Made by a program: the position numbers and the translations under genes. The notes beneath the pieces are model-generated. The model was not told the origin of the DNA. It was given only the letters and a program-made list of their open reading frames with translations, and made no database searches. From the NCBI GenBank assembly GCA_946615965.1, contig CAMOIC010000015.1:1-28412 (forward strand): DNA of 28,412 nucleotides, written 5' to 3'. Source of the DNA: UBA3700 sp002372775 (lineage in GTDB: Bacteria; Bacillota; Clostridia; Christensenellales; UBA3700). This document shows positions 1-7,788 of the stretch, piece after piece. Positions within the stretch are counted from its first letter, which is position 1. Every line of letters begins with the position of its first letter.

Positions 1-110
1 TTCTATTCTCGCATGCATAGCATGTGGTTTTTATCTCGTTGCACTCGATAATAAAAATCGTGACAAAATAAATTTTGCCTGTATCAAGAGATTTAAAAGT
101 TTACCAATAT

Positions 111-836
111 TTAAATATTCTTAGTGTATTTACATTCGGGAAAATTTGGACAACCATAGAATTTTCCATTCTTTCCTTCTCTAATAACTAATGGTAAATG
201 GCATCTTGGGCACATATTATTTTCGACATCAGATTTCTTTGTTCTAATATTCTTAATGTGCTGTCTTGTAGAAACTCTATCATTTGCCCTATGCTCTAAT
301 AACAAATTATATATTTCTTCAATTCTTTCATCGCTAATTTGCTTTTGGAACTTGCCTTTTAAAATATAACGTCTTAGTGCACCTGGAGTAAAAGTGCATG
401 TTGATTTAATATACTTAGTATTCCCTTGCGCAAATACAACACAAGAATAAATAGGTAAATCCTTTGGCAAAAACTCTTTTAAACCAACAACATGTGCCTC
501 ATTTTGTCTCACTGGGCTATATACTTTGTTCTTTACTTTTCCGTATGCTAAAACTTGCGTCCAGGTCTTTTGAGAATCCTCTCCATAAACTCTACCAGAA
601 ATGTTTTTCGTTTCAATTACAAACAACCCATTATGGTTTAGTACTAAATGATCTATTTGATGAGAATCTCCTTCATATTCTTCAATAATATAATTGTTGA
701 TTACTCTATTCTTCTTGTTCGCGATTACCCACCTTATTAACCATTCGCCTTTTAAGCCTCTGCCATATGGACTTCTAAAAAATAGAATTGGTGCAGCAAT
801 TATTAATGCAATTATTATGTAAGCATATATTTCCAT
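111..836 (-). CDS. NERD-domain nuclease-like protein with C-terminal zinc ribbon
   Basis: A 241-residue protein. One N-terminal membrane segment (residues 4-20) is followed by a NERD domain (about 30-150), a family regarded as nuclease-related with a restriction-endonuclease-like fold. Visible core residues are D62 in the QIDH motif and E75-x-K77 in VIETKN. The C-terminus (209-235) is a four-cysteine zinc ribbon (C209, C212, C229, C235) with the GCPNFPEC pattern of the topoisomerase I C-terminal zinc finger, which usually binds single-stranded DNA. It starts 7 bases after the helicase stop, with AGGTG as ribosome binding site, so it is probably the last gene of the NUDIX-helicase-NERD operon. 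A role as accessory nuclease of a membrane-associated DNA-targeting complex is inferred; activity is not shown by sequence alone. Confidence 0.85.
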   Translation of the reverse strand: MEIYAYIIIALIIAAPILFFRSPYGRGLKGEWLIRWVIANKKNRVINNYIIEEYEGDSHQIDHLVLNHNGLFVIETKNISGRVYGEDSQKTWTQVLAYGKVKNKVYSPVRQNEAHVVGLKEFLPKDLPIYSCVVFAQGNTKYIKSTCTFTPGALRRYILKGKFQKQISDERIEEIYNLLLEHRANDRVSTRQHIKNIRTKKSDVENNMCPRCHLPLVIREGKNGKFYGCPNFPECKYTKNI

Positions 837-843
837 TATTCAC

Positions 844-3735
844 CTACGCCATTATATATTCATATAAATCATCTCTTACTGGGGTTTCTAAATTATACCC
901 AATTTCGACAACCTTCTGATCTTCGTTCGTTATTTCTTCTAAATTGCCATTATGATTTAATCTTCCTAAATAATAAAACTCTTTTGCTTCATTTGGATCG
1001 TTTTTGTTTTTTCTGACAAACAATTCAATATCCACATTATTCTTCTGAGCATTAATTATAGTTTGAATGTCATCCGATTCGATTGTTCTATTATTCTTTG
1101 AAATAGCTATCAATTCAGATTTAGATACAAACCTATCTTTATAATTTATAGTAGCTGCAACATCATCGGCTTTATCATAGTTAATAAATATTGGATATGT
1201 CTTTGTGGTCTTATCATATTTATATCCGCCAATATTTAAAGCTACTTCACTCTTTTCCCAATCAAGCCCTCTACAAACATCTTCGTAAGTATACTTCTGA
1301 TATAACATAAAACATGTATCAGAATAGTTAGGAGAATAATGCTGCTTATATCTATCAAAAGCAAATAATAGCACATCTTCTATTTGTTTTCTAAAAGCAT
1401 CCTTTGCCAACAATTCTTTAAATTGTTTTGCTATTACATATTTACCATTTTGCTTCTCAATAAATATCGCTTTGGCAAATGTTGTTTTTGCGCTTCCTGA
1501 TAAAAATTCTTGAGCGAATTGGTTAATAACGCACTTTAACGTATGCTTAGTAAATTTAATGTTAGAATATTTTACCTTCATAATGTGCTCAAATTTAGAT
1601 TCTAAATCTGATTCATTATTCAAGATTAATTTCAAAAACTCTAATTCGTGTGGTCTTTTGCCACTTGCAAATTTTGTAGAAATATATTTTAAATACAAAA
1701 TTTCTAATTCACTAAATTGAATGTTATAATTTTTTTCTTTTTTAACCAAGAAATTGTGATAACACTCATACGCATCTATTAGCCTCATAAAATCAATAGC
1801 GCCATTTGGCTCAAATTCTATTGGAGTTGGGATCCTGTTCAAACGTTGCTTTAAATTTAGATATGAATCATAAATTAATTTTGTATTACTGAAATTAGCT
1901 TTATCTATAGATTGGTAGATCTTTTCTCTTACTACTTCTTCAAATTGAACAGTTGATGCACCTGGAATAATCTTTGATCCTTCGGTAACATATCTTCTAA
2001 CATTATCCTTATTGTAAGAATTATCTCCAGATAATGCTATTGGAATTAAATAGTTCTTATCATAATTGGCAATAAAATCTATTACAACAACATATTCTTT
2101 TCCCTTTAACTTTCTTAGTCCTCTTCCTAATTGTTGAACAAATATTATTGCTGATTCTGTAGGTCTTAACATTATTACTTGGTTAACTGCAGGAATATCT
2201 ACGCCTTCATTAAAAATATCTACTGTAAAAATATAATCTAAAGCACTTGCATTGTTCTCGTCTTGTTCTAATCTCGCAACAGCTTCATCTCTAACACTTT
2301 GAGGATCTGCGCCTGACAATGCTACCGTTCTATATCCTTTGATATTAAACAATTTAGATAACTCCGCAGCTTCTTCATTTCTACTACAGAATACCAAGCC
2401 TTTTACTCTATCGCCATTATAGCCATAGAATTCTATTTTCTCTATGATGTGTTTTACTCTTTCTTGAGAAGTTAATTTCCTAAACAATGTTAAATCGTCA
2501 TAATTCGTTCCATCAATATTTATATCAGTAACGCCATAATAATGGAATGGACAAATTAAATCTTCTTTCATAGCATCTTGCAATCTGATTTCATATGCAA
2601 GATTATAATCAAACATTTCAAAGATATTAAACCCATCTGTTCTTTCTGGAGTAGCTGACATTCCAAGTAAAAACTTTGGTTTAAAATAATTAAATACTTT
2701 TTGATAACTTGGAGCTCCAGCTCTATGGACTTCGTCCATAACTATATAATCGAACTCGTCTTTCTTAAAGCTGTGTAAAATATCGTCATTTGTAAGAGTC
2801 TGAATCATGGCAAAAACATAATCAGCATCTTTTACATCTGTTTTGCCGCCGCCAAGAACCGCCATCTTTTTATCTTTACCTAATACTTTTTTATAACTAT
2901 TCAACGCAGCCTTAGCTATTTGTTCTCTATGAACAATAAATAAGAATTTCTTTGGATTAAATTTTTGAACATCAAAAGCAGATAGATATGTCTTTCCTGT
3001 TCCTGTAGCAGAAACTATTAACGCTTTATCCGCGCCTAATGCTCTTATATTTTCTATTTCTTTTAGAGCATCAACTTGCATTTTGTTTGGAACTAACTTT
3101 GCCGTAGCATCTTCTGGCGCTTCAAATTGCAAATTATATTTCTTTTGCGCTTTGTATATTTTTTCGTATTCTGTTATCCAAGCTTCATTTATCTCAGTAG
3201 ATATGCTCTCCATTTTTTTGAATTCATCAACGAGCTCTTTTATCAACATCCCGTTAGATGATCCATAGAATTTAACATTCCATTCCTTATTCTCACATAA
3301 AGCATTCTGCGTTAAGTTACTGCTTCCTACGATAAACGAATATTCTTCGCCCGTTCTAAAGATATATCCTTTAGAATGCATTCTGAACTTTTCATCGGTA
3401 ACAATTCGCAATTTGATATTCTTAAATTTTAATAATCTTCTTAATGCTTTTGGCTCAGTAAAGTTTTGATATTGCGAAGCAATGATCGTTCCTTTTACAC
3501 CTTTATTTTCTAATTCTTTTAAACTATTAACTAGGACAGCAACGCCGCTTTCTGTAATAAATGCTACCGAAAAATAAAACTCATCACATTTAGATAATTC
3601 AGCATCAATTGAGGATAATACTTTAGCCTGTCTATCAATATCATTAATCAACAAGCTAGGTTTATAACTCTCTAACGCTTTTTCGTTAGAGTTAATAAGT
3701 CCATTCTTAACTCCATTTAAAATATTATCTAACAT
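844..3735 (-). CDS. PLD-nuclease / SF2 DEAD-like helicase / DUF3427 protein
   Basis: A 963-residue multidomain protein. Residues about 26-160 form a phospholipase-D-like nuclease module with H120-x-K122 followed by the VGSSN motif (136-140). An SF2 helicase core follows: Walker A ATGTGKT at 243-249, DEVH box at 334-337, SAT motif III at 360-362, and motif VI QQLGRGLRK at 534-542. The remaining C-terminal part (about 600-960) matches the kind of region annotated DUF3427. The family is known as putative DNA-acting helicase-nucleases, often in mobile or defence contexts. The start is supported by GAGG six bases upstream, and the gene overlaps the NUDIX gene by 11 bases, indicating translational coupling. 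It probably unwinds or translocates on DNA while the PLD module cuts; the target is unknown. Confidence 0.9.
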   Translation of the reverse strand: MLDNILNGVKNGLINSNEKALESYKPSLLINDIDRQAKVLSSIDAELSKCDEFYFSVAFITESGVAVLVNSLKELENKGVKGTIIASQYQNFTEPKALRRLLKFKNIKLRIVTDEKFRMHSKGYIFRTGEEYSFIVGSSNLTQNALCENKEWNVKFYGSSNGMLIKELVDEFKKMESISTEINEAWITEYEKIYKAQKKYNLQFEAPEDATAKLVPNKMQVDALKEIENIRALGADKALIVSATGTGKTYLSAFDVQKFNPKKFLFIVHREQIAKAALNSYKKVLGKDKKMAVLGGGKTDVKDADYVFAMIQTLTNDDILHSFKKDEFDYIVMDEVHRAGAPSYQKVFNYFKPKFLLGMSATPERTDGFNIFEMFDYNLAYEIRLQDAMKEDLICPFHYYGVTDINIDGTNYDDLTLFRKLTSQERVKHIIEKIEFYGYNGDRVKGLVFCSRNEEAAELSKLFNIKGYRTVALSGADPQSVRDEAVARLEQDENNASALDYIFTVDIFNEGVDIPAVNQVIMLRPTESAIIFVQQLGRGLRKLKGKEYVVVIDFIANYDKNYLIPIALSGDNSYNKDNVRRYVTEGSKIIPGASTVQFEEVVREKIYQSIDKANFSNTKLIYDSYLNLKQRLNRIPTPIEFEPNGAIDFMRLIDAYECYHNFLVKKEKNYNIQFSELEILYLKYISTKFASGKRPHELEFLKLILNNESDLESKFEHIMKVKYSNIKFTKHTLKCVINQFAQEFLSGSAKTTFAKAIFIEKQNGKYVIAKQFKELLAKDAFRKQIEDVLLFAFDRYKQHYSPNYSDTCFMLYQKYTYEDVCRGLDWEKSEVALNIGGYKYDKTTKTYPIFINYDKADDVAATINYKDRFVSKSELIAISKNNRTIESDDIQTIINAQKNNVDIELFVRKNKNDPNEAKEFYYLGRLNHNGNLEEITNEDQKVVEIGYNLETPVRDDLYEYIMA

Positions 3736-4135
3736 TGAATTCCTCTAGAAGCTTATTAACAATAGGCTGATCAGCGGCAGCCCAATCTAAAGCTGGCATA
3801 TCTTTAGGTAATGCCCAAACGTGATTTATATGTTCTTTTCTAGTAAATTTTGGGTTATTAACTTTAACCGTATAAGCATGCATAGTAATAGCAAAATCAG
3901 GATATACATGATGTATCGTCATAAAATAATCATTGTCCGTAATAACGACATCCATATCCATCTCTTCTCTTAATTCTCTTTCTAACGCTTGAGGATTAGT
4001 TTCTCCGGGCTCAACCTTACCTCCTGGAAACTCATATTTTAAAGAAGTATACGGATATTTTGATACATTTCTTTGCATGCATAAAATCTTGTTTTCATAT
4101 TCTATAATTGCTGCTACCACTTCAAGTTCTTTCAT
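3725..4135 (-). CDS. NUDIX hydrolase (MutT-like)
   Basis: A 136-residue NUDIX hydrolase. The NUDIX box begins at G39 and includes E45, R53-E54 and E57-E58; the usual glycine after the last glutamates is replaced (EEMDM), a minor departure. Family members hydrolyse nucleoside diphosphates linked to another moiety, such as 8-oxo-dGTP or other modified nucleotides. An ATG 12 bases further upstream (4147) is in frame, but the sequence TGAGGA there makes a good ribosome binding site for the ATG at 4135, so I chose the shorter form. It is the first gene of an operon with the PLD-helicase and NERD genes and overlaps the helicase by 11 bases. NUDIX linked to DUF3427-type helicases suggests removal of altered nucleotides or of a signal molecule; the substrate is unknown. 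Confidence 0.88.
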   Translation of the reverse strand: MKELEVVAAIIEYENKILCMQRNVSKYPYTSLKYEFPGGKVEPGETNPQALERELREEMDMDVVITDNDYFMTIHHVYPDFAITMHAYTVKVNNPKFTRKEHINHVWALPKDMPALDWAAADQPIVNKLLEEFNVR

Positions 4136-4153
4136 ATTATTCCTCATTTAAAC

Positions 4154-4182
4154 AGTATAACACGCGTGTATATATATAACAA
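4154..4182 (-). promoter_or_regulatory. Putative promoter of the NUDIX-helicase-NERD operon
   Basis: On the minus strand TTGTTA (4177-4182) and TATACT (4154-4159) are separated by 17 bases, and the -10 box is preceded by TG (extended -10). The spacer holds a perfect 10-base palindrome ACACGCGTGT (4160-4169), a possible operator. The -10 lies about 20 bases upstream of the start codon, so the leader is very short. The CGCGTGTTATA block is shared with the promoter at 9802-9831. Confidence 0.6.
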
Positions 4183-4204
4183 GATCGAAACCAAAGCATG
4201 CCAA

Positions 4205-4762
4205 CTAGCTTTTCCTTAAAACTGCATTTATCCAACTGACATCTCTGTTCGATAATGAATCTTTTGTTACAGTCTCTTTTAATGTCATAAATCCACATGC
4301 TTTAATAATGGCGTTCAATTCTTCTTGTGTAACATAATGAAAAAATCTTCCATCAATTATTTCTTCTCCTTTGCCAAGCTTTAGAGAAACATATAAAACT
4401 CCTTTGGAGTTTAATAAATCATAACATTTAAGAAATGCTTTGTTTATATTTTTGCAATGCAACAATGATGCACATGCCCAAATTACATCAAATTTTTTGT
4501 TTGTTCTATACTCTTCAATTGTTGATTGTTCTACTTTAAACTCTAATCGTTTTGCTTGATCACAAAATGCTTTAGTTGGATCAATCCCATAAACGTCGAA
4601 TCCTTTGCTCTTAAAATACAACATATCCCTAGCGCTGCCGAAACCAACATCTAGCAAAGATCCATCATTCGCAAATTCCGACAGCAAATCATATTGCGAT
4701 TGCATATCACAATTAATTGTCTTATCTATATACTCTGCTGCATTTTTGTCGTAATAGTTCAA
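4205..4762 (-). CDS. Class I SAM-dependent methyltransferase
   Basis: A 185-residue protein with a Rossmann methyltransferase fold: motif I LLDVGFGSARD at 37-47 and the acidic motif II residue D61 (YGID). It has the short single-domain form of UbiE/tellurite-resistance-type methyltransferases. I see no DPPY/NPPY motif and no target-recognition domain, so a DNA-modification methyltransferase of a classical restriction system is unlikely from the sequence. The start is a TTG (4760-4762) that overlaps the TGA stop of the HNH gene in a TTGA arrangement, with AAGG upstream. It is the last gene of the GIY-YIG/MazG/HNH/methyltransferase operon. Substrate (small molecule, protein, RNA or nucleotide) is unknown. 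Confidence 0.82.
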   Translation of the reverse strand: MNYYDKNAAEYIDKTINCDMQSQYDLLSEFANDGSLLDVGFGSARDMLYFKSKGFDVYGIDPTKAFCDQAKRLEFKVEQSTIEEYRTNKKFDVIWACASLLHCKNINKAFLKCYDLLNSKGVLYVSLKLGKGEEIIDGRFFHYVTQEELNAIIKACGFMTLKETVTKDSLSNRDVSWINAVLRKS

Positions 4763-5730
4763 ATCTTAACCTTTAAATCATTATAGAATTTGTCTACATA
4801 ATCATTCTCGTTTGCTATTATTAAATCTTCTTTGAATGGAGAATCCACAATATCAACAAGTTTTATATTTCTTCTCTTTAGTCTATCTATTGAGTACTCA
4901 CTTGGTATAGTATTTGATTTTATAGAATTATTAGATTTTGATGTTATAACCAAATTCCATATATCATCTGAATACATAAAGCTCCAAGGAATAACATGAT
5001 CAATTGAAATGTTATTATTCGCAAGTTCTTCCCCTGTATAGAAATCCAAAGGATTTAATGTATACTGCTTTAGCAATTCTTCTTTAAATTTTTGTAAGCT
5101 ATTTCTCTTAATCTTTAGTTCACTTATGCCATTGACTTTCTCAACTATTCTAGGAGCGAAATTAAACTTCTCCAACAATTGAGCCCATTTATAATTTAAC
5201 AATTTTGTTAGTATGCCACCATACTCTTTTAAGCAAATGGAATATTCCTTCTTTAAAACAATTACGCCATTTGCGCTATCTAACACATATAAAGGGATGG
5301 CTTTCCCTTGTATATTCATAAACCTCCAAGCCACATTCTCCGGCAATACTTTTTTAATATGTTTTATGGTAGCTGTATATTCTTTGTCTAAAGCAATCTT
5401 TGATTGCCCAATATTAAACCAAACAGGGATATTATCTTTTACTTTTTCTTTATAGTAATCTATTAGGTCGCTTGTATACACACAAATCTTAGGAATTTTG
5501 TTAACATATGGTGATTGTTTTAGATTAAAGAAAAACATTTGATTCCAATAATATTTCAACATGCATTCTGCAATATCTTCTAAATTGATTAAAACATTAT
5601 CATTTAATTCTACAATTTTGCCATTTGCATTGCATTCAACAATCGCTCTACCCCATGCCAACTTATATGTGTTGTCATTTTGCATTTGTTCTATTATTGT
5701 TATCCAATCACTTACATACTTTGGAATCAT
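4759..5730 (-). CDS. HNH endonuclease domain protein
   Basis: A 323-residue protein. The N-terminal two thirds (1-230) are not recognised. The C-terminal part (about 225-280) is an HNH nuclease module: D244-H245 in IDHVIPWSF, N259 in IWNL, and N268 in SNNSIKS, which stands where the second H/N of the motif is expected. No zinc-binding CxxC pairs flank it. Such HNH domains nick or cut double-stranded DNA with a metal ion. The gene overlaps the MazG-like gene upstream by ATGA (5727-5730) and the methyltransferase downstream by four bases, so it is embedded in one transcript. The unrecognised N-terminus may provide target sensing or protein contacts. It is the likely effector nuclease, or one of two with the GIY-YIG protein. 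Confidence 0.82.
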   Translation of the reverse strand: MIPKYVSDWITIIEQMQNDNTYKLAWGRAIVECNANGKIVELNDNVLINLEDIAECMLKYYWNQMFFFNLKQSPYVNKIPKICVYTSDLIDYYKEKVKDNIPVWFNIGQSKIALDKEYTATIKHIKKVLPENVAWRFMNIQGKAIPLYVLDSANGVIVLKKEYSICLKEYGGILTKLLNYKWAQLLEKFNFAPRIVEKVNGISELKIKRNSLQKFKEELLKQYTLNPLDFYTGEELANNNISIDHVIPWSFMYSDDIWNLVITSKSNNSIKSNTIPSEYSIDRLKRRNIKLVDIVDSPFKEDLIIANENDYVDKFYNDLKVKI

Positions 5731-6053
5731 AATTTGTTATACTTTGTTGATTTCCCTTTAGCTTTATCTACTGGATATTTCTTAGCTGTAATAGCCAATT
5801 TCCATTCAATTATTTCTTTAATATCAAGATTTAATTTATTGCTCATTTGAATACAATAATTCATTACGTCAGCTAATTCTTCTTTAACTTCTTCTATATC
5901 ATAATGCTCTTCATCCCATTGAAAACACTCTAATAATTCATTCGCTTCTATAGATATAGATTTTGCTAAATTAGCAGGAGAATGAAATTGATCCCAATCT
6001 CTATCTTTGTTAAACTGCTCTATTTCTTGTTTTAATACTTCTAATGAATCCAT
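5727..6053 (-). CDS. MazG-like nucleotide pyrophosphohydrolase
   Basis: A 108-residue all-alpha NTP pyrophosphohydrolase of the MazG/dCTPase type. The metal-binding signature is visible as E36-x-x-E39 (EANE) and, after about 20 residues, E59-x-x-D62 (EELAD). Relatives convert (d)NTPs to monophosphates and pyrophosphate and clear non-canonical nucleotides. It starts six bases after the helicase stop with TAGGT as ribosome binding site and overlaps the HNH gene by ATGA. In the context of nucleases and a helicase it may deplete or survey dNTPs during phage infection; that role is inferred. Confidence 0.9.
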   Translation of the reverse strand: MDSLEVLKQEIEQFNKDRDWDQFHSPANLAKSISIEANELLECFQWDEEHYDIEEVKEELADVMNYCIQMSNKLNLDIKEIIEWKLAITAKKYPVDKAKGKSTKYNKL

Positions 6054-6059
6054 AATTAC

Positions 6060-7778
6060 CTACTTTGCAACATTGATAAACTTCTTTAGATAATCTTGCA
6101 TATTTTTATTACATGCATACACCAATGTGCCTTTTATACCTCTTGTTAATATAACTTTATAAGAATTAATGATGTATGTTCTTACAACATCCGGATCGCA
6201 TCCATTCTTAACATATTTATCATAGAATTTGTCTAAATCAACTTCTATCTTATTTGTTGTTGGATTATAATCTATTTCTTCTCCGAAGATGACTCCACAA
6301 TAATTTAAGTCATATCCTTGCAACGTATGTATACATCCTATTTCATTTATAGCGTTTGGAGAAATAATAAATTCTTCATTTGTCATATTCCAAACGTATT
6401 TATAATCGCCTATCTTAATATCTTCTAATCCTTCTTTTATTACATCGTTATACTTTTTGCCTTTAGATATCCATTCCCATGCATATCCTGCTGCGTTTCT
6501 ACATAAGCCATATTTCTTATCTAGGTTTTTAATTTCCTTAATCATTTGATCTACATCTTCAAATAGTTCAAATCTATATTCATTATCTAAGTTTAATTTT
6601 GCTTCTTGGGTACAATCAAAAATGTTGCTTATATAGTCTGTGTATAATTCTCCGCCAACGCAACGCATCTGCGTTGTAAGAACGCTGCGGCTAACTTTTG
6701 AGTCCTTTAATGCATTGTTAAATTGCTCATCTGTAATATCTGAACCTTTTACCGTTTGATTATTATCATAAACGATTACTCTATACTTAGATTTCTTAAC
6801 AATCATATCTAATTGCGTAGTATCTTCAGGGATTAAGCCAAGTTGCTCAGCACATTTTTTGAACTCACCTCTAAAGCCTATATTCTTATATCTTGCCAAT
6901 CGATGAGCTTCATCAACAAAAATAACATCATAATTATCTTTTAATACATCAAATGGACCTATTACCATATTGGCTTTCAAACCATTCCCTGTATTTTTAA
7001 ATACCATCTTTATTGTTTTTCTAATCGATGTCATCGGAACAACATATCCAATCTTTAATTCTCTTCCTAGTTTTACAAGAAAATCTTTATAATCATGGAT
7101 TAATTGCACAGACTCTGTTAAATCATCATCTTCTCTCGATTCGTCAAAATCTAGTTTAGAATATGTTAAAAGCTTGTTAATTATATTAATTAAAACTATG
7201 GTTTTACCTGTACCTGCGCCACCATTAATAACATATGTTCCGTCTTCTTGGTTACTCATTTTGTCGATAATGTCATAAATTACTTTTCGAGAAACATCAT
7301 CTTGTTCTGGCGTTAATGTGTTATATGGAGAATACTTGAATATGTTTGAATTCTTCAATTCTTCATATTCATGGGTTGCCATATTTTTCTTGATTAATGC
7401 ACTCCAAATTTGGCTTAATTTGTTTATATATTTTTCTCTTTGATAATAATTATGTTTAGCTGATTGCCCACCATTCATATTTTGCAACTTAAATTTTCCA
7501 TCTGCACCACATAATTGGATTAAAGACTGTTCTATATCCAAAACAGCTGATTTATTAAATTCTTCATCAAAAATAATACGAATTTCTTTTAAATCTTTTC
7601 TTTTAGGATTCTGTAAATGCTGTTCAAAACGATTATATGCATTTTGTGTTTCTCCAATATACAATTCCTTGTCGTTGTGAATTAAATAAACAACAGGCCA
7701 ATCTTTACCCTTTCTCGAGTTTAAGACATCAGCTCTTCCTTCTTCGTTAAAATCGTATTTATTAATTGAAAATGACAT
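6060..7778 (-). CDS. GIY-YIG nuclease fused to DUF2075 (Schlafen-group-3-like) helicase
   Basis: A 572-residue fusion. Residues about 28-105 form a GIY-YIG nuclease: V30-Y31-L32, then Y40-I41-G42, R50, catalytic-type E83 and N100. After a linker comes a DUF2075 P-loop module: Walker A GGAGTGKT at 186-193, Walker B IFVDEAH ending at 292, then the HTLQGYDLNY segment and the ILTRGIKGTLVY motif near the C-terminus, typical of SF1-like/Schlafen group 3 ATPases. The GIY-YIG domain probably cuts nucleic acid while the ATPase moves along or remodels it. The ribosome binding site GGGAG lies in the 10-base gap after the leucine-rich lipoprotein gene, so it is probably read from that gene's promoter. 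MazG, HNH and methyltransferase genes follow without gaps. Confidence 0.88.
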   Translation of the reverse strand: MSFSINKYDFNEEGRADVLNSRKGKDWPVVYLIHNDKELYIGETQNAYNRFEQHLQNPKRKDLKEIRIIFDEEFNKSAVLDIEQSLIQLCGADGKFKLQNMNGGQSAKHNYYQREKYINKLSQIWSALIKKNMATHEYEELKNSNIFKYSPYNTLTPEQDDVSRKVIYDIIDKMSNQEDGTYVINGGAGTGKTIVLINIINKLLTYSKLDFDESREDDDLTESVQLIHDYKDFLVKLGRELKIGYVVPMTSIRKTIKMVFKNTGNGLKANMVIGPFDVLKDNYDVIFVDEAHRLARYKNIGFRGEFKKCAEQLGLIPEDTTQLDMIVKKSKYRVIVYDNNQTVKGSDITDEQFNNALKDSKVSRSVLTTQMRCVGGELYTDYISNIFDCTQEAKLNLDNEYRFELFEDVDQMIKEIKNLDKKYGLCRNAAGYAWEWISKGKKYNDVIKEGLEDIKIGDYKYVWNMTNEEFIISPNAINEIGCIHTLQGYDLNYCGVIFGEEIDYNPTTNKIEVDLDKFYDKYVKNGCDPDVVRTYIINSYKVILTRGIKGTLVYACNKNMQDYLKKFINVAK

Positions 7779-7788
7779 TCATATCTCC

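Noticed and set aside
1..110. Short inverted repeat near TTATCTCG...CGATAA at the left edge as terminator of the NERD operon
   Set aside because: The stem is short and bulged, and on the minus strand it is followed by A rather than T residues.
4205..5730. HNH plus methyltransferase as a classical restriction-modification pair
   Set aside because: The methyltransferase lacks DNA-methyltransferase motifs such as DPPY/NPPY and any target-recognition domain.
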